Origin: Shinella lacus
Lineage (GTDB): Bacteria; Pseudomonadota; Alphaproteobacteria; Rhizobiales; Rhizobiaceae
Reading direction: 5' to 3'
Length of the DNA: 64,000 bases
NCBI RefSeq assembly: GCF_010994755.1
Contig: NZ_WHSB02000017.1
Span: 62,001 to 126,000, forward strand
Part shown: piece after piece, positions 27,609 to 37,000 of the stretch
How the letters are laid out: each line of letters opens with the position of its first letter
How positions within the stretch are numbered: the stretch's first letter is position 1
Translations under genes and position numbers: made by a program
Notes under the pieces: generated by a model
The model's database searches: none
The model's input: the letters and a program-made list of their open reading frames with translations, nothing else
Told to the model about the DNA's origin: nothing

Positions 27609-28319
27609 TGGCATTTGCCCTGATAAAGGATTGTCGGGGACATGCCGGAGTGGGCGGGGACCGGTAACGACGAAGGGGCTTCATGCATCCGGCGCCGCTG
27701 TTTTGCCCTGGGCGCCAGTTCATCGTTCTTAATGAAGAGTTAACGGCGAATGGTTAACAAATGGTTAACGCCGTTAAGACTTCATAAAGGAAGGTGAAAA
27801 AAGCGTAAGTGGGCGATGGCTATTTCTAGCCAGGATACGACGCCACTCAACCATAAGACGCAGAGGAAGAAGGCAACCTTCGCCCCAGTATGGTACGGCC
27901 CTGTACCGATCCGGCAAAATTTGCACCGTTTTCAGGCGCTCCGCGCTTGTATTGCGTGGAACTGTTGCAACCTGTTAACGCATTGTTAGAACTTCCTGCT
28001 TAGAACTTTCCCTAGTTGCGAGAGTTCTACCCATTATCGGTACTTGCAACAACTGGCGTGGGGATCGGAGCCGCCATTAGGCTCCGGAAGCATGATGCCC
28101 TTCCGATACGCTGGCTCGTTCGAGTCATGTTCCATGAAAACAAAGTTATCGTCCGACAGGACACCCGAATTGCGAAGTCAATGGCGGGTCCGCGGACGTC
28201 CAACGCTGCAGCAAGCGCAGGACGTGCTGAGCGTGCCTTAAGGGATCGTGCCGATCCTTTCCAGGCCGTTCGCAGGGCAATGACGTTTGTGGACAGCCAA
28301 CCATCAAGGGCGCGCGTTC
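27609..28319. promoter_or_regulatory. Divergent flaC / repeat-gene regulatory region
   Basis: 711 bp. The flaC side holds the flagellin leader blocks (27637-27686) and three GTTAAC boxes (27739, 27753, 27764), within an inverted repeat GTTAACGGCG/CGCCGTTAAG (27739-27778). The repeat-gene side holds GCATGATGC (28090-28098) and CATGTTCC (28126-28133), resembling the flagellin leader, about 190 nt before the ATG at 28320. No gene was recognised. Confidence 0.55.
27637..27686 (-). promoter_or_regulatory. Conserved flagellin leader element, flaC copy
   Basis: Plus-strand blocks are GGGACATGCCGGA (27637-27649), CCGGTAACG (27661-27669) and GCTTCATGC (27678-27686), 29-78 nt upstream of the flaC ATG. 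They match the flaA and flaB blocks in order and orientation. Confidence 0.6.
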
Positions 28320-31300
28320 ATGACTTCAATCGTTACAAATCTTACCGTCACCCAGATCCGAAACCTTTCCTCCGCGGCAATCCAGCTCCTCAACTCCGAA
28401 GACGTACAGGCGTTGAACAGCACGCAGATCGCGGCACTCAGCTCCTCGCAGGTCAACGCATTTTCGAGCGACAGCCTTCTGGCCTTCAATTCGGACCAGA
28501 TCGGCGCGATCGCCGTCAGCGCACTCGCAGGCCTCAGCGCATCGCAGCTCGCAGCACTCGAATCCGGCCATATCAGCGGCCTCAACTCCAAGCAGATCAG
28601 CGCACTCAGCAGCGCCCAGGTCGACAGCTTCACGACCGACCAGATCGACGTGCTGAGCAGCGCGCAGATTGCCGCTCTCGGCTATGACGCCTTCACCACC
28701 ATCAACTCTGACGAGCTCGCAACCTTCACCACCGACGAAATTGCCGCCATCAGCGTCAAGGCTCTCGCAGGCCTGACGACCGACGCGCTGGCCGGCCTCG
28801 ACACCGACAAGATCACCGCGCTGAACAGCAAGCAGATCGCCGCTCTCAGCAGCGACCAGCTCGCAGCCCTCTCCTCCGATCAGGTTGCAGCGCTCACCAC
28901 CGATCAGGTTGTCGCCCTGACGGCAAAGCAGCTCTCCGGCCTCACCACCGACACCGTCGCAGCACTCAGCACCGACCAGGTGGCCGTCCTCGGCAGCAAG
29001 CAGATCGTCGCCTTCTCCAGCGCCCAGGTCGAAGCCCTGACGTCGGAACAGATCGAAGCCCTGAACAGCTCGCAGATCGCAGCCCTCGGCTCGGCAGCAC
29101 TTGCCACGATCAGCTCGGACGAACTGGCAACCTTCACCACCGACGAACTGGCCGCCATCAGCGTCAAGGCTCTGTCGGGTCTCTCCTCCGCCGCTCTCGC
29201 CGGCATCACCACCGACAACATCACTGCCCTGAACAGCAAGCAGATCGCCGCTCTCTCCACGAGCCAGATCTCGGGCCTCTCGTCCGACCAGGTTGCTGCT
29301 CTCAGCACCGACCAGGTCGTCGCCCTGACGGCAAAGCAGCTCGCTGGCCTCTCCACCGACACGGTCGCCGCTCTCAGCACCGACCAGGTGGCCGTTCTCG
29401 GCAGCAAGCAGATCGTCGCCTTCTCCAGCGCCCAGATGGCCGCCCTCACCTCCGAACAGGTCGAAGCTCTCACCAGCACGCAGATCTCGGTTCTCAGCTC
29501 GTCGGCACTCTCCACCATCAGCTCGGACGAACTGGCTACCTTCACCACGGATGAACTGGCCGCCATCAGCGTCAAGGCTCTGTCGGGTCTCTCCTCCGAT
29601 GCCCTCGCCGGCATCTCGACCGACGACATCACTGCCCTGAACAGCAAGCAGATCGCCGCTCTCTCCACGAGCCAGATCTCGGGCCTCTCGTCCGACCAGG
29701 TTGCCGCTCTCAGCACCGACCAGGTTGTCGCCCTGACGGCAAAGCAGCTCGCTGGCCTCTCTACCGACACGGTCGCCGCTCTGAGCACCGACCAGGTCGC
29801 CGTCCTCACCAGCAAGCAGATCGTCGCCTTCACGAGCGCCCAGGTCGAAGCCCTCACCTCCGAACAGGTGGAAGCTCTCACCAGCTCGCAGATCGCAGCG
29901 CTCGGCTCGTCGGCACTCTCCACCATCAGCTCGGACGAACTGGCTTCCTTCACCACCGATGAACTGGCCGCCATCAGCGTCAAGGCTCTGTCCGGTCTCT
30001 CCTCTGCCGCTCTTGCCGGTATCACCACCGACAACATCACGGCCCTGAACAGCAAGCAGATCGCCGCTCTCAGCAGCGACCAGCTCGCAGCCCTCTCGTC
30101 GGACCAGGTTGCCGCACTCTCCACCGACCAGATCGTCGCCCTGACGGTGAAGCAGCTCTCCGGTCTCTCCACTGACTCGGTCGCCGCTCTCAGCACCGAC
30201 CAGGTCGCCGCCCTCACCAGCAAGCAGATCATCGCCTTCAACTCCGGGCAGGTAGAGGCTCTCTCCTCCGAACAGATCGAAGCGCTGAACAGCTCGCAGA
30301 TCGCAGCCCTCGGCTCCTCGGCACTGTCCACCATCAGCTCCGACGAACTGGCAACCTTCACCACGGATGAGCTGGCCGCCATCAACGTCAAGGCCCTCTC
30401 GGGTCTCTCCTCCGCCGCTCTTGCCGGTATCACCACCGACAATATCACGGCCCTGGACAGCAAGCAGATCGCGGTTCTCTCCACCAGCCAGATCTCGGGT
30501 CTCTCCTCCGATCAGGTTGCAGCTCTGAGCACCACCCAGATCTCGGCTCTGACGGCAAAGCAGCTCTCGGGCCTCGCTACCGACACCGTCGCAGCCCTCA
30601 GCACCGATCAGGTTGCCGCCCTCAGCAGCAAGCAGATCGTTGCCTTCTCCAGCGGTCAGGTAGAGGCGTTCTCCTCCGAACAGATCGAAGCGCTGACCAG
30701 CTCGCAGATCGCAGCTCTCGGCTCCTCGGCACTGTCCACGATCAGCTCGGACGAACTGGCTACCTTCACCACGGATGAGCTGGCCGCCATCAGCGTCAAG
30801 GCTCTGACCGGTCTCTCCTCGGGTGCTCTTGCCGGTATCACCACCGACAACATCACTGCTCTGAACAGCAAGCAGATCGCCGCCCTGAGCAGCGCCCAGA
30901 TCTCCGGTCTCTCGACCGACCAGGTCGCAGCACTGAGCACGAGCCAGATCAACGCCCTGACCGCCAAGCAGCTCTCCGGCCTGTCCACCGACACGGTCGC
31001 AGCGCTGAGCACCGACCAGGTCGCGGCTCTCAACAGCAAGCAGATCGTTGCCTTCACCAGCAGCCAGATTGCGACCCTGACGAGCGAACAGGTCGAAGCC
31101 CTGACGCCCGGCCAGATCGCGGCCCTGAGCTCCTCGGCAATCGCAGCGATGGACGCAGACGAGATCGCCACCTTCTCGACGGCTGATATCGCAGCCATCG
31201 GCGTCAAGGCTCTCTCGGGTCTGTCCACCGACGACATCGCAGGCCTCACCTCCGACCAGGCCCGCGCCTTCACCAGCCAGCAGATCGGCGCCCTGAACAG

Positions 31301-31343
31301 CGCGCAGGTCGAAGCGGTCATCGCGGCTTACAACGACGTCTAA
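28320..31343 (+). CDS. Giant octapeptide-repeat protein between flagellin genes (unknown function)
   Basis: 1007 residues, built as MTSIVTN plus exactly 125 octads with consensus L-[ST]-[ST]-x-[QED]-[IVL]-x-[AG]. Octads form seven 136-residue units (17 octads, 408 bp) starting at 28389, 28797, 29205, 29613, 30021, 30429 and 30837. The first is degenerate, and a four-octad tail ends AAYNDV. There is no Cys or Trp, almost no Tyr, and the protein is acidic. No signal peptide, membrane segment or RTX motif is visible. The start MTSIVTN mirrors flagellin MTSILTN. ATG at 28320 has AAGGG upstream; an in-frame TTG lies at 28287. A strong terminator follows. A secreted or surface fibre, possibly glycosylated by the next gene, is inference. 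I do not recognise a named family. Confidence 0.9.
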   Translation: MTSIVTNLTVTQIRNLSSAAIQLLNSEDVQALNSTQIAALSSSQVNAFSSDSLLAFNSDQIGAIAVSALAGLSASQLAALESGHISGLNSKQISALSSAQVDSFTTDQIDVLSSAQIAALGYDAFTTINSDELATFTTDEIAAISVKALAGLTTDALAGLDTDKITALNSKQIAALSSDQLAALSSDQVAALTTDQVVALTAKQLSGLTTDTVAALSTDQVAVLGSKQIVAFSSAQVEALTSEQIEALNSSQIAALGSAALATISSDELATFTTDELAAISVKALSGLSSAALAGITTDNITALNSKQIAALSTSQISGLSSDQVAALSTDQVVALTAKQLAGLSTDTVAALSTDQVAVLGSKQIVAFSSAQMAALTSEQVEALTSTQISVLSSSALSTISSDELATFTTDELAAISVKALSGLSSDALAGISTDDITALNSKQIAALSTSQISGLSSDQVAALSTDQVVALTAKQLAGLSTDTVAALSTDQVAVLTSKQIVAFTSAQVEALTSEQVEALTSSQIAALGSSALSTISSDELASFTTDELAAISVKALSGLSSAALAGITTDNITALNSKQIAALSSDQLAALSSDQVAALSTDQIVALTVKQLSGLSTDSVAALSTDQVAALTSKQIIAFNSGQVEALSSEQIEALNSSQIAALGSSALSTISSDELATFTTDELAAINVKALSGLSSAALAGITTDNITALDSKQIAVLSTSQISGLSSDQVAALSTTQISALTAKQLSGLATDTVAALSTDQVAALSSKQIVAFSSGQVEAFSSEQIEALTSSQIAALGSSALSTISSDELATFTTDELAAISVKALTGLSSGALAGITTDNITALNSKQIAALSSAQISGLSTDQVAALSTSQINALTAKQLSGLSTDTVAALSTDQVAALNSKQIVAFTSSQIATLTSEQVEALTPGQIAALSSSAIAAMDADEIATFSTADIAAIGVKALSGLSTDDIAGLTSDQARAFTSQQIGALNSAQVEAVIAAYNDV
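28389..31244 (+). repeat. Seven tandem 408-bp units (first degenerate)
   Basis: The anchor GCCGG(C/T)(A/C)TC recurs at 28791, 29199, 29607, 30015, 30423 and 30831, with a variant at 31239, each exactly 408 bp apart. Units starting at 29205 and 29613 share more than 70 consecutive identical bases, indicating recent duplication or gene conversion. Within each unit is a 24-bp (octapeptide) sub-period. Confidence 0.95.
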
Positions 31344-31368
31344 GCCGAACATCTCGGCCTGACATGAG

Positions 31369-31399
31369 GCGGCGCGGTTCACACCGCGCCGCTTTTTTT
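31369..31399 (+). terminator. Strong rho-independent terminator after the repeat gene
   Basis: A 10-bp GC stem (GCGGCGCGGT/ACCGCGCCGC) with a 4-nt loop (TCAC) and seven T residues, 25 nt after the stop codon. It separates the repeat gene from the GT41 gene, which therefore needs its own promoter in about 31400-31515 or relies on read-through. Confidence 0.9.
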
Positions 31400-31519
31400 G
31401 CGTCCGTTTTTCGGAGTTGCGGACCGCCGGAAACGACCAGCCCGACGCAAGTCTGTTCCTGTAGCAAGGCGAACGAGCTCTTTTGCGAACCGTTCAACAG
31501 CCGTTGCCGCAGGATGTCC

Positions 31520-33565
31520 ATGACCGTCAGCACCCCCATTCACGCAGATCCGAATGCACCCCTCCTCCACCTGATGGGTCGGGCCCGCAACCAGCAGCTT
31601 TCGCTTTCGGAGCTCTTCCAGAGCGCGGAAAGCCTCAGCGCGGGCGGGCACAGGGCGCATGCGGTGGAGCTCTACAAGACCTGGATCGCCTTCAACGACA
31701 CCAACCCGCTGCTGCATCTGGCTTATTTCAACTACGCGGTTTCCCTTTCGGGCGCCGGCGACGCGGCGGGAACCATTCACGCGCTTCGCGCGGCCATCCG
31801 CATCAACCCGCAATTCGGCCAAGCCCATATCAATCTCGGCCGGACGCTGGAGGATTGCGGGCTGGTCGGGCAGGCCGTGCAGCAATGGCGCGGCTTCGTC
31901 GACACGACGGCGGACGTGACGCCGGACCGGATCAACAACCGGCTGCTCAGCCTGCAGCATATCGGCCGCGTTCTCGAAGGCACTGGCCATCTGGAAGAAG
32001 CCGAGGCAGCCCTGTGGCAGGCCATGGAACTGTTGCCGACGCGCACGGAAGCCGCGCAGCACTGGATTTCGCTGCGGATGCGCCAGTGCAAGTGGCCGAT
32101 CGTCTCCTCGTCGCTGCACATTACGCCGCGGCAGTTCATGGATGCCATGTCGTCCATGACCATCGCCTGCTACACCGACGACCCGTTCTTCCACATGGCG
32201 AAAGCCTATCGCTACTCGCAGACGGCCGTCGGCCGGCCGGCCGATCTCAAGGCCTTCGTGCGCAAGCCGGTGCGCCAGAAATCGGGCACCGGAGAGCGGC
32301 TGCGCGTCGGTTACGTCTCCTCGGACCTGCGCCAGCACGCCGTCGGCTTCGCGCTCAGCGAAGTGCTCGAACTGCACGACAAGTCGTCGGTCGAGATCTT
32401 CGCCTATTATTGCGGCGAGCCGGCGCCGATCGACAAGACGCAGGCGCGAATCAAGCAGGCGGTCGACCATTGGCGCGATATCAGCCCGCTCAGCGATCTG
32501 GACGCCGCGCGCCTGATCGCGACCGACCAGATCGACGTGCTCGTCGACGTCAACGGCTATACCAAACACGCGCGCACGAAGATTTTCGCCTACCGGCCGG
32601 CGCCCGTCATTGTCAACTTCTGCGGGTATCCGGGCACAGTTGCGAGCCCCTATCACCAGTACATGATCGCCGACGAGCACATCGTGCCGCCGGAAAACGA
32701 GATCTATTACACCGAGAAGGTCCTGCGCATTCCCTGCAACCAGCCGGTGGACCGCAAACGCCTGGTCTCGCCGCGCCCGATGCGCTCGGCCGTCGGCCTG
32801 CCGGAAAACGCTTTCGTCTTCGCCAGCTTCAACGGCATGCAGAAGATCACCGCCCCCTGCTTCCAGCGCTGGATGAGCATCCTCACCGCCACGCCGGGCA
32901 GCGTGCTGTGGCTGCTGGCCGGTGACGACAGCGTCAACGAGCGGCTCAAGCAGCTCGCGACGCAGAGCGGCATCGCGCCGGAACGAATCATCTTCGCCGG
33001 CAAGGCGCAGAACCCGGACCATCTGGCCCGAATCGGCCTCGCCGACCTCTTCCTCGACACGTTCCCCTACGGCGCGCATTCCACGGCTGCCGACGCCATC
33101 ACCCAGGGCCTGCCGGTGCTGACCGTGTCCGGCAAGAGCTTTGCGTCGCGCTTCTGCGGCAGCATCGTCACGGCGGCCGGCATTCCCGAACTGGTCTGCG
33201 CCGACCCGGACGCCTATGTGCAGAAGGCCATCGCCTTCGCCCGGAATCCGGCGAGCCTCGCGGCGGTCCGGCAATCGCTCCAGGCCCAGCGCGAGACCTG
33301 TGCGCTGCGCGACATGGACCGCCTCGCGCGCCGACTCGAAGAACTGTACTGGCAGATGCAGGGCGATGCGGAACGCGGCGAACTGCCGGTGCCGGACCTG
33401 CGCAACCTCGACGTCTATTACGAGGTCGGGGCCGAGCTTGCGGCTGCGGGCATCGAATTCGAGACCGACGAGGCCTACCGTCAGCGCTACCGGGCCGAAC
33501 TCGTTGCGCTCAACGAGCATGCTCCCCTCTATCCGGACGCGCGCCTCTGGCAGACGGCCGGTTAA
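31520..33565 (+). CDS. TPR-GT41 (SPINDLY/OGT-type) protein O-glycosyltransferase
   Basis: 681 residues. Helical TPR-like repeats (about 45-180) precede a GT41 catalytic region. Conserved landmarks align with human OGT: RVGYVSSDLRQH with His273 (OGT His498 position), DVNGYTKHAR, RPAPVIVNFCGYPGT, FASFNGMQKI with Lys442 (OGT Lys842) and DTFPYGAHST with His520 (OGT His920). It should transfer a sugar from a nucleotide donor to Ser/Thr of a protein in the cytoplasm. I take the ATG at 31520, with AGGA 5 nt upstream. The frame opens at 31364, inside the terminator region. Neighbours suggest flagellin or the octad protein as acceptor; donor and acceptor are unproven. Confidence 0.9.
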   Translation: MTVSTPIHADPNAPLLHLMGRARNQQLSLSELFQSAESLSAGGHRAHAVELYKTWIAFNDTNPLLHLAYFNYAVSLSGAGDAAGTIHALRAAIRINPQFGQAHINLGRTLEDCGLVGQAVQQWRGFVDTTADVTPDRINNRLLSLQHIGRVLEGTGHLEEAEAALWQAMELLPTRTEAAQHWISLRMRQCKWPIVSSSLHITPRQFMDAMSSMTIACYTDDPFFHMAKAYRYSQTAVGRPADLKAFVRKPVRQKSGTGERLRVGYVSSDLRQHAVGFALSEVLELHDKSSVEIFAYYCGEPAPIDKTQARIKQAVDHWRDISPLSDLDAARLIATDQIDVLVDVNGYTKHARTKIFAYRPAPVIVNFCGYPGTVASPYHQYMIADEHIVPPENEIYYTEKVLRIPCNQPVDRKRLVSPRPMRSAVGLPENAFVFASFNGMQKITAPCFQRWMSILTATPGSVLWLLAGDDSVNERLKQLATQSGIAPERIIFAGKAQNPDHLARIGLADLFLDTFPYGAHSTAADAITQGLPVLTVSGKSFASRFCGSIVTAAGIPELVCADPDAYVQKAIAFARNPASLAAVRQSLQAQRETCALRDMDRLARRLEELYWQMQGDAERGELPVPDLRNLDVYYEVGAELAAAGIEFETDEAYRQRYRAELVALNEHAPLYPDARLWQTAG

Positions 33566-33593
33566 CCTCCGGCCGCGAGCGCGCCAAACGTGA

Positions 33594-34769
<1,176 letters not shown>

Positions 34770-34779
34770 GACAAAGAAA

Positions 34780-34803
34780 AAGGCCCCGGAAAACCGGGGC
34801 CTT
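34780..34803. terminator. Bidirectional terminator between glf and flaB
   Basis: A 10-bp stem AAGGCCCCGG/CCGGGGCCTT with an AAAA loop. On the minus strand it is followed by TTTCTTTGT, so it best terminates flaB. On the plus strand it lies 10 nt after glf with little T-run. Confidence 0.8.
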
Positions 34804-34838
34804 CTGATGGACTTGAAGGATTAAGCCTCGCTTTCCGA

Positions 34839-35753
34839 TTAACGGAAGAGCTGGAGGATACCTTCGGAAGAGGAGTTGGCGATCGACAGCGACTGGATGG
34901 CGAGCTGCTGCTGGGTCTGCAGGGCCTTCAGGCGGGTCGATTCTTCGTTCATGTCGGCGTCGACGAGGCGGCCTACACCGCTGTCGATCGAGTCCGTGAG
35001 CTTGGAAACGAAGTCTTCCTGCAGGCCGATACGCATCGAGATCGAGCCAAGCTCGGCGGCTGCGCTGGTCATTGCCGAGAGCGACGTTTCGACGTCGGAG
35101 AGGAACTCGCCGATATCGGCCGGGGTCATCGTGTCGTCGAGTTCGATGTCGATGACGGCGGTGCCGGAAACGGCGCCGGCCGTACCGAGGATACCGGCGG
35201 CGAAGTCGATGTCGGTGCCATCATGGCCGAAGAGGACGTTGCCGTCGGCGGCGGAGTTGAAGGTGTAGGTGGTCGTCTTGACCGAGACGGTGTCGTCAGC
35301 GGCGCGGACGAAGCCCGAAACGACGGACTTTTCGACGGCATCTTCGCCGGCAACCCAGTTTTCGCCCGAGAAGGAAGCCGATTCTGCAATGCTGCGCAGC
35401 TGATCCTGAAGCTGGGTGAGTTCTTCCTGGATCTTCGCCTTGTCGATGCCTTCTTCCGTGGCGGCAACAAGCTTGGACTTGATTTCCTTGACGACTTCGA
35501 TCGCCGAGTCCATCGCCGCATAAGCGGTGTCTACCTTGGCGGCGCCGAGGCCGAGGGCGTCCTGAACAGCGGAAAGCGCCATGTTGTCGGAACGCATCGT
35601 GGTCGCGATCGACCAATAGGCGGCGTTGTCGGCTGCACCAGCGACGCGCAGGCCAGACGAAACGCGGGCCTGGGTTTCTTCCATGTTGCTGCCGATGGAA
35701 CGCAGGGTCTGGAGTGCGGTCATTGCCGCAATGTTCGTCAGAATGCTCGTCAT
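34839..35753 (-). CDS. flaB: Flagellin FlaB
   Basis: 304-residue filament protein with conserved ends (MTSILTNIAAMTALQTLRSIG and RLVDADMNEESTRLKALQTQQQLAIQSLSIANSSSEGILQLF). The middle region shares SVKTTTYTF and VLFGHDGTDIDFAAGILGTAG with FlaA. The true start is the ATG at 35753; the frame continues to 35831 over the leader. It is separated from flaC by the GT41/Glf/octad island. It carries the conserved leader, with a 7-nt shorter block spacing than flaA and flaC. Confidence 0.95.
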   Translation of the reverse strand: MTSILTNIAAMTALQTLRSIGSNMEETQARVSSGLRVAGAADNAAYWSIATTMRSDNMALSAVQDALGLGAAKVDTAYAAMDSAIEVVKEIKSKLVAATEEGIDKAKIQEELTQLQDQLRSIAESASFSGENWVAGEDAVEKSVVSGFVRAADDTVSVKTTTYTFNSAADGNVLFGHDGTDIDFAAGILGTAGAVSGTAVIDIELDDTMTPADIGEFLSDVETSLSAMTSAAAELGSISMRIGLQEDFVSKLTDSIDSGVGRLVDADMNEESTRLKALQTQQQLAIQSLSIANSSSEGILQLFR

Positions 35754-35790
35754 GTCTAAGGTGCCCCTTGAGTGGCTGAAACTGGGAGAA

Positions 35791-35834
35791 GGGACATTCC
35801 GGGGTCGCCGGGTAACGGTGGTCAGCATCATGCC
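35791..35834 (-). promoter_or_regulatory. Conserved flagellin leader element, flaB copy
   Basis: Read on the plus strand the blocks are GGGACATTCCGG (35791-35802), CCGGGTAACGG (35808-35818) and GCATCATGCC (35825-35834). Equivalent blocks precede flaA and flaC. It lies 38-81 nt upstream of the ATG. It may be a promoter, a 5' UTR target for FlbT, or both. Confidence 0.6.
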
Positions 35835-35933
35835 TGCTAACCGGTTAAGTTTCTTGGTTAACCCACCGTTTCGATGAGCACAGAAAACCGCATTAAGGTT
35901 AAGGAAGTCTTTAGCGCGGAATAAAAAGCAAAA

Positions 35934-35959
35934 AACCGCACCCGTTGCCGGGTGCGGTT
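35934..35959 (-). terminator. flaA terminator
   Basis: An 11-bp stem AACCGCACCCG/CGGGTGCGGTT with a 4-nt loop. On the minus strand it is followed by a T-rich tail (TTTTGCTTTTTATT). It lies about 50 nt after the flaA stop. Confidence 0.85.
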
Positions 35960-36010
35960 CTTTGTAGGGATGGGGTGCGGTCAGCCTCCGCGCCTTCCCC
36001 CGATGGTCGA

Positions 36011-36916
36011 TTAACGGAAGAGCGACAGGATGTTCTGCGATTCGCCGTTGGAGATCGAAAGCGCCTGGATGGCCAGCTGCTGCTGGGTCTGGAGCGCCTT
36101 GAGGCGGGTCGACTCTTCGTTCATGTCGGCGTCGACAAGGCGGCTAACGCCCTGGTCGATCGTGTCGGAGAGCTTCGAAAGGAAGTCGTCCTGCAGGTTG
36201 ATGCGCATGGAGATCGAGCCGAGCGTACCAGCTGCGTCCGTCATTGCGCTGAGCGCGTCTTCAACGTCGGAGAGTGCGCCCGCGAGGGCGTCGCCGTCCA
36301 TGGCGCTGATGTCGAGCGTGTAGACTTCGTTGCCTTCGGTGCCTGCGGTGCCGAGGATACCAGCGCTGGTGTCGACGTCGGTGCCATCGTGACCGAACAG
36401 CACGTTGCCGGTCGCACCGGTGTCGAGCGTGTAGGTCGTCGTCTTGACGGAGACGCCATCGTCAGCCGAGCGAACGAAGCCGGAAACGACCGTCTTGTCG
36501 CCAGCAGCGCCGGCAATCCAGTTTTCGCCGTTGAACGATGCGGATTCCGCGATGTTCAGGAGCTGTTCCTGGAGCTGGGTGATTTCCTTCTGGACCTTCG
36601 CCTTGTCAACGCCTTCTTCGGAAGCGGCAACGAGCTTGGTCTTGATCGTCTTTACGACCTCGATAGCGGCGTCCATACCGGCATAGGCGGTATCGACCTT
36701 GGCGGCACCCATGCCGAGCGCATCGGATACGGCCGAAAGAGCCATGTTGTCGGAGCGCATGGTGGTCGCGATCGACCAGTAAGCGGCGTTGTCCGAGGCG
36801 CTGCCAACGCGCAGGCCGGACGAAATGCGGCCCTGCGTCGTTTCCATGTCGTTGCCGATAGAACGCAGCGTCTGGAGAGCTGCCATTGCAGACGTGTTGG
36901 TGAGAATGCTCGCCAT
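36011..36916 (-). CDS. flaA: Flagellin FlaA
   Basis: 301-residue filament subunit, probably the principal flagellin. N terminus MASILTNTSAMAALQTLRSIG and C terminus RLVDADMNEESTRLKALQTQQQLAIQALSISNGESQNILSLF are highly conserved. The centre contains TVVSGFVRSADD, SVKTTTYTLDT and VLFGHDGTDVDTSAGILGTAG, shared with FlaB. It has its own terminator (35934-35959) and a leader with the conserved blocks. Central Ser/Thr residues are candidate O-glycosylation sites for the nearby GT41 enzyme (inference). Confidence 0.95.
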   Translation of the reverse strand: MASILTNTSAMAALQTLRSIGNDMETTQGRISSGLRVGSASDNAAYWSIATTMRSDNMALSAVSDALGMGAAKVDTAYAGMDAAIEVVKTIKTKLVAASEEGVDKAKVQKEITQLQEQLLNIAESASFNGENWIAGAAGDKTVVSGFVRSADDGVSVKTTTYTLDTGATGNVLFGHDGTDVDTSAGILGTAGTEGNEVYTLDISAMDGDALAGALSDVEDALSAMTDAAGTLGSISMRINLQDDFLSKLSDTIDQGVSRLVDADMNEESTRLKALQTQQQLAIQALSISNGESQNILSLFR

Positions 36917-36948
36917 TCTAGTTGTCCCTTTTTTTACAAAATACTGGT

Positions 36949-37000
36949 GGGGACATACCGGACTGAAAACTTACCGGTTACGGCGGTTCGGCATCATGCC
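36949..37000 (-). promoter_or_regulatory. Conserved flagellin leader element, flaA copy
   Basis: Plus-strand blocks are GGGGACATACCGG (36949-36961), ACCGGTTACGG (36973-36983) and GCATCATGCC (36991-37000), located 33-84 nt upstream of the flaA ATG. Block spacing equals that of flaC (24 and 41 nt between block starts). In flaA a TTGGCA-like hexamer overlaps the third block, so part of it may be a -35 region. Confidence 0.6.

Noticed and set aside
28389-31244. Tandem repeats as a CRISPR array
   Set aside because: The units are 408 bp, directly abutting, protein-coding and without unique spacers or cas genes.
28326-31382. A 1018-codon open frame antisense to the octad-repeat gene, plus other long antisense frames
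   Set aside because: Because 408 and 24 are multiples of 3, any frame without a stop in one repeat unit stays open through all of them. The antisense products are Arg/Cys/Gly-rich and lack a convincing start or ribosome-binding site.
31364-31519. Upstream extension of the GT41 gene
   Set aside because: The start would lie inside the terminator of the previous gene. The extension is Cys/Arg-rich and has no family similarity.
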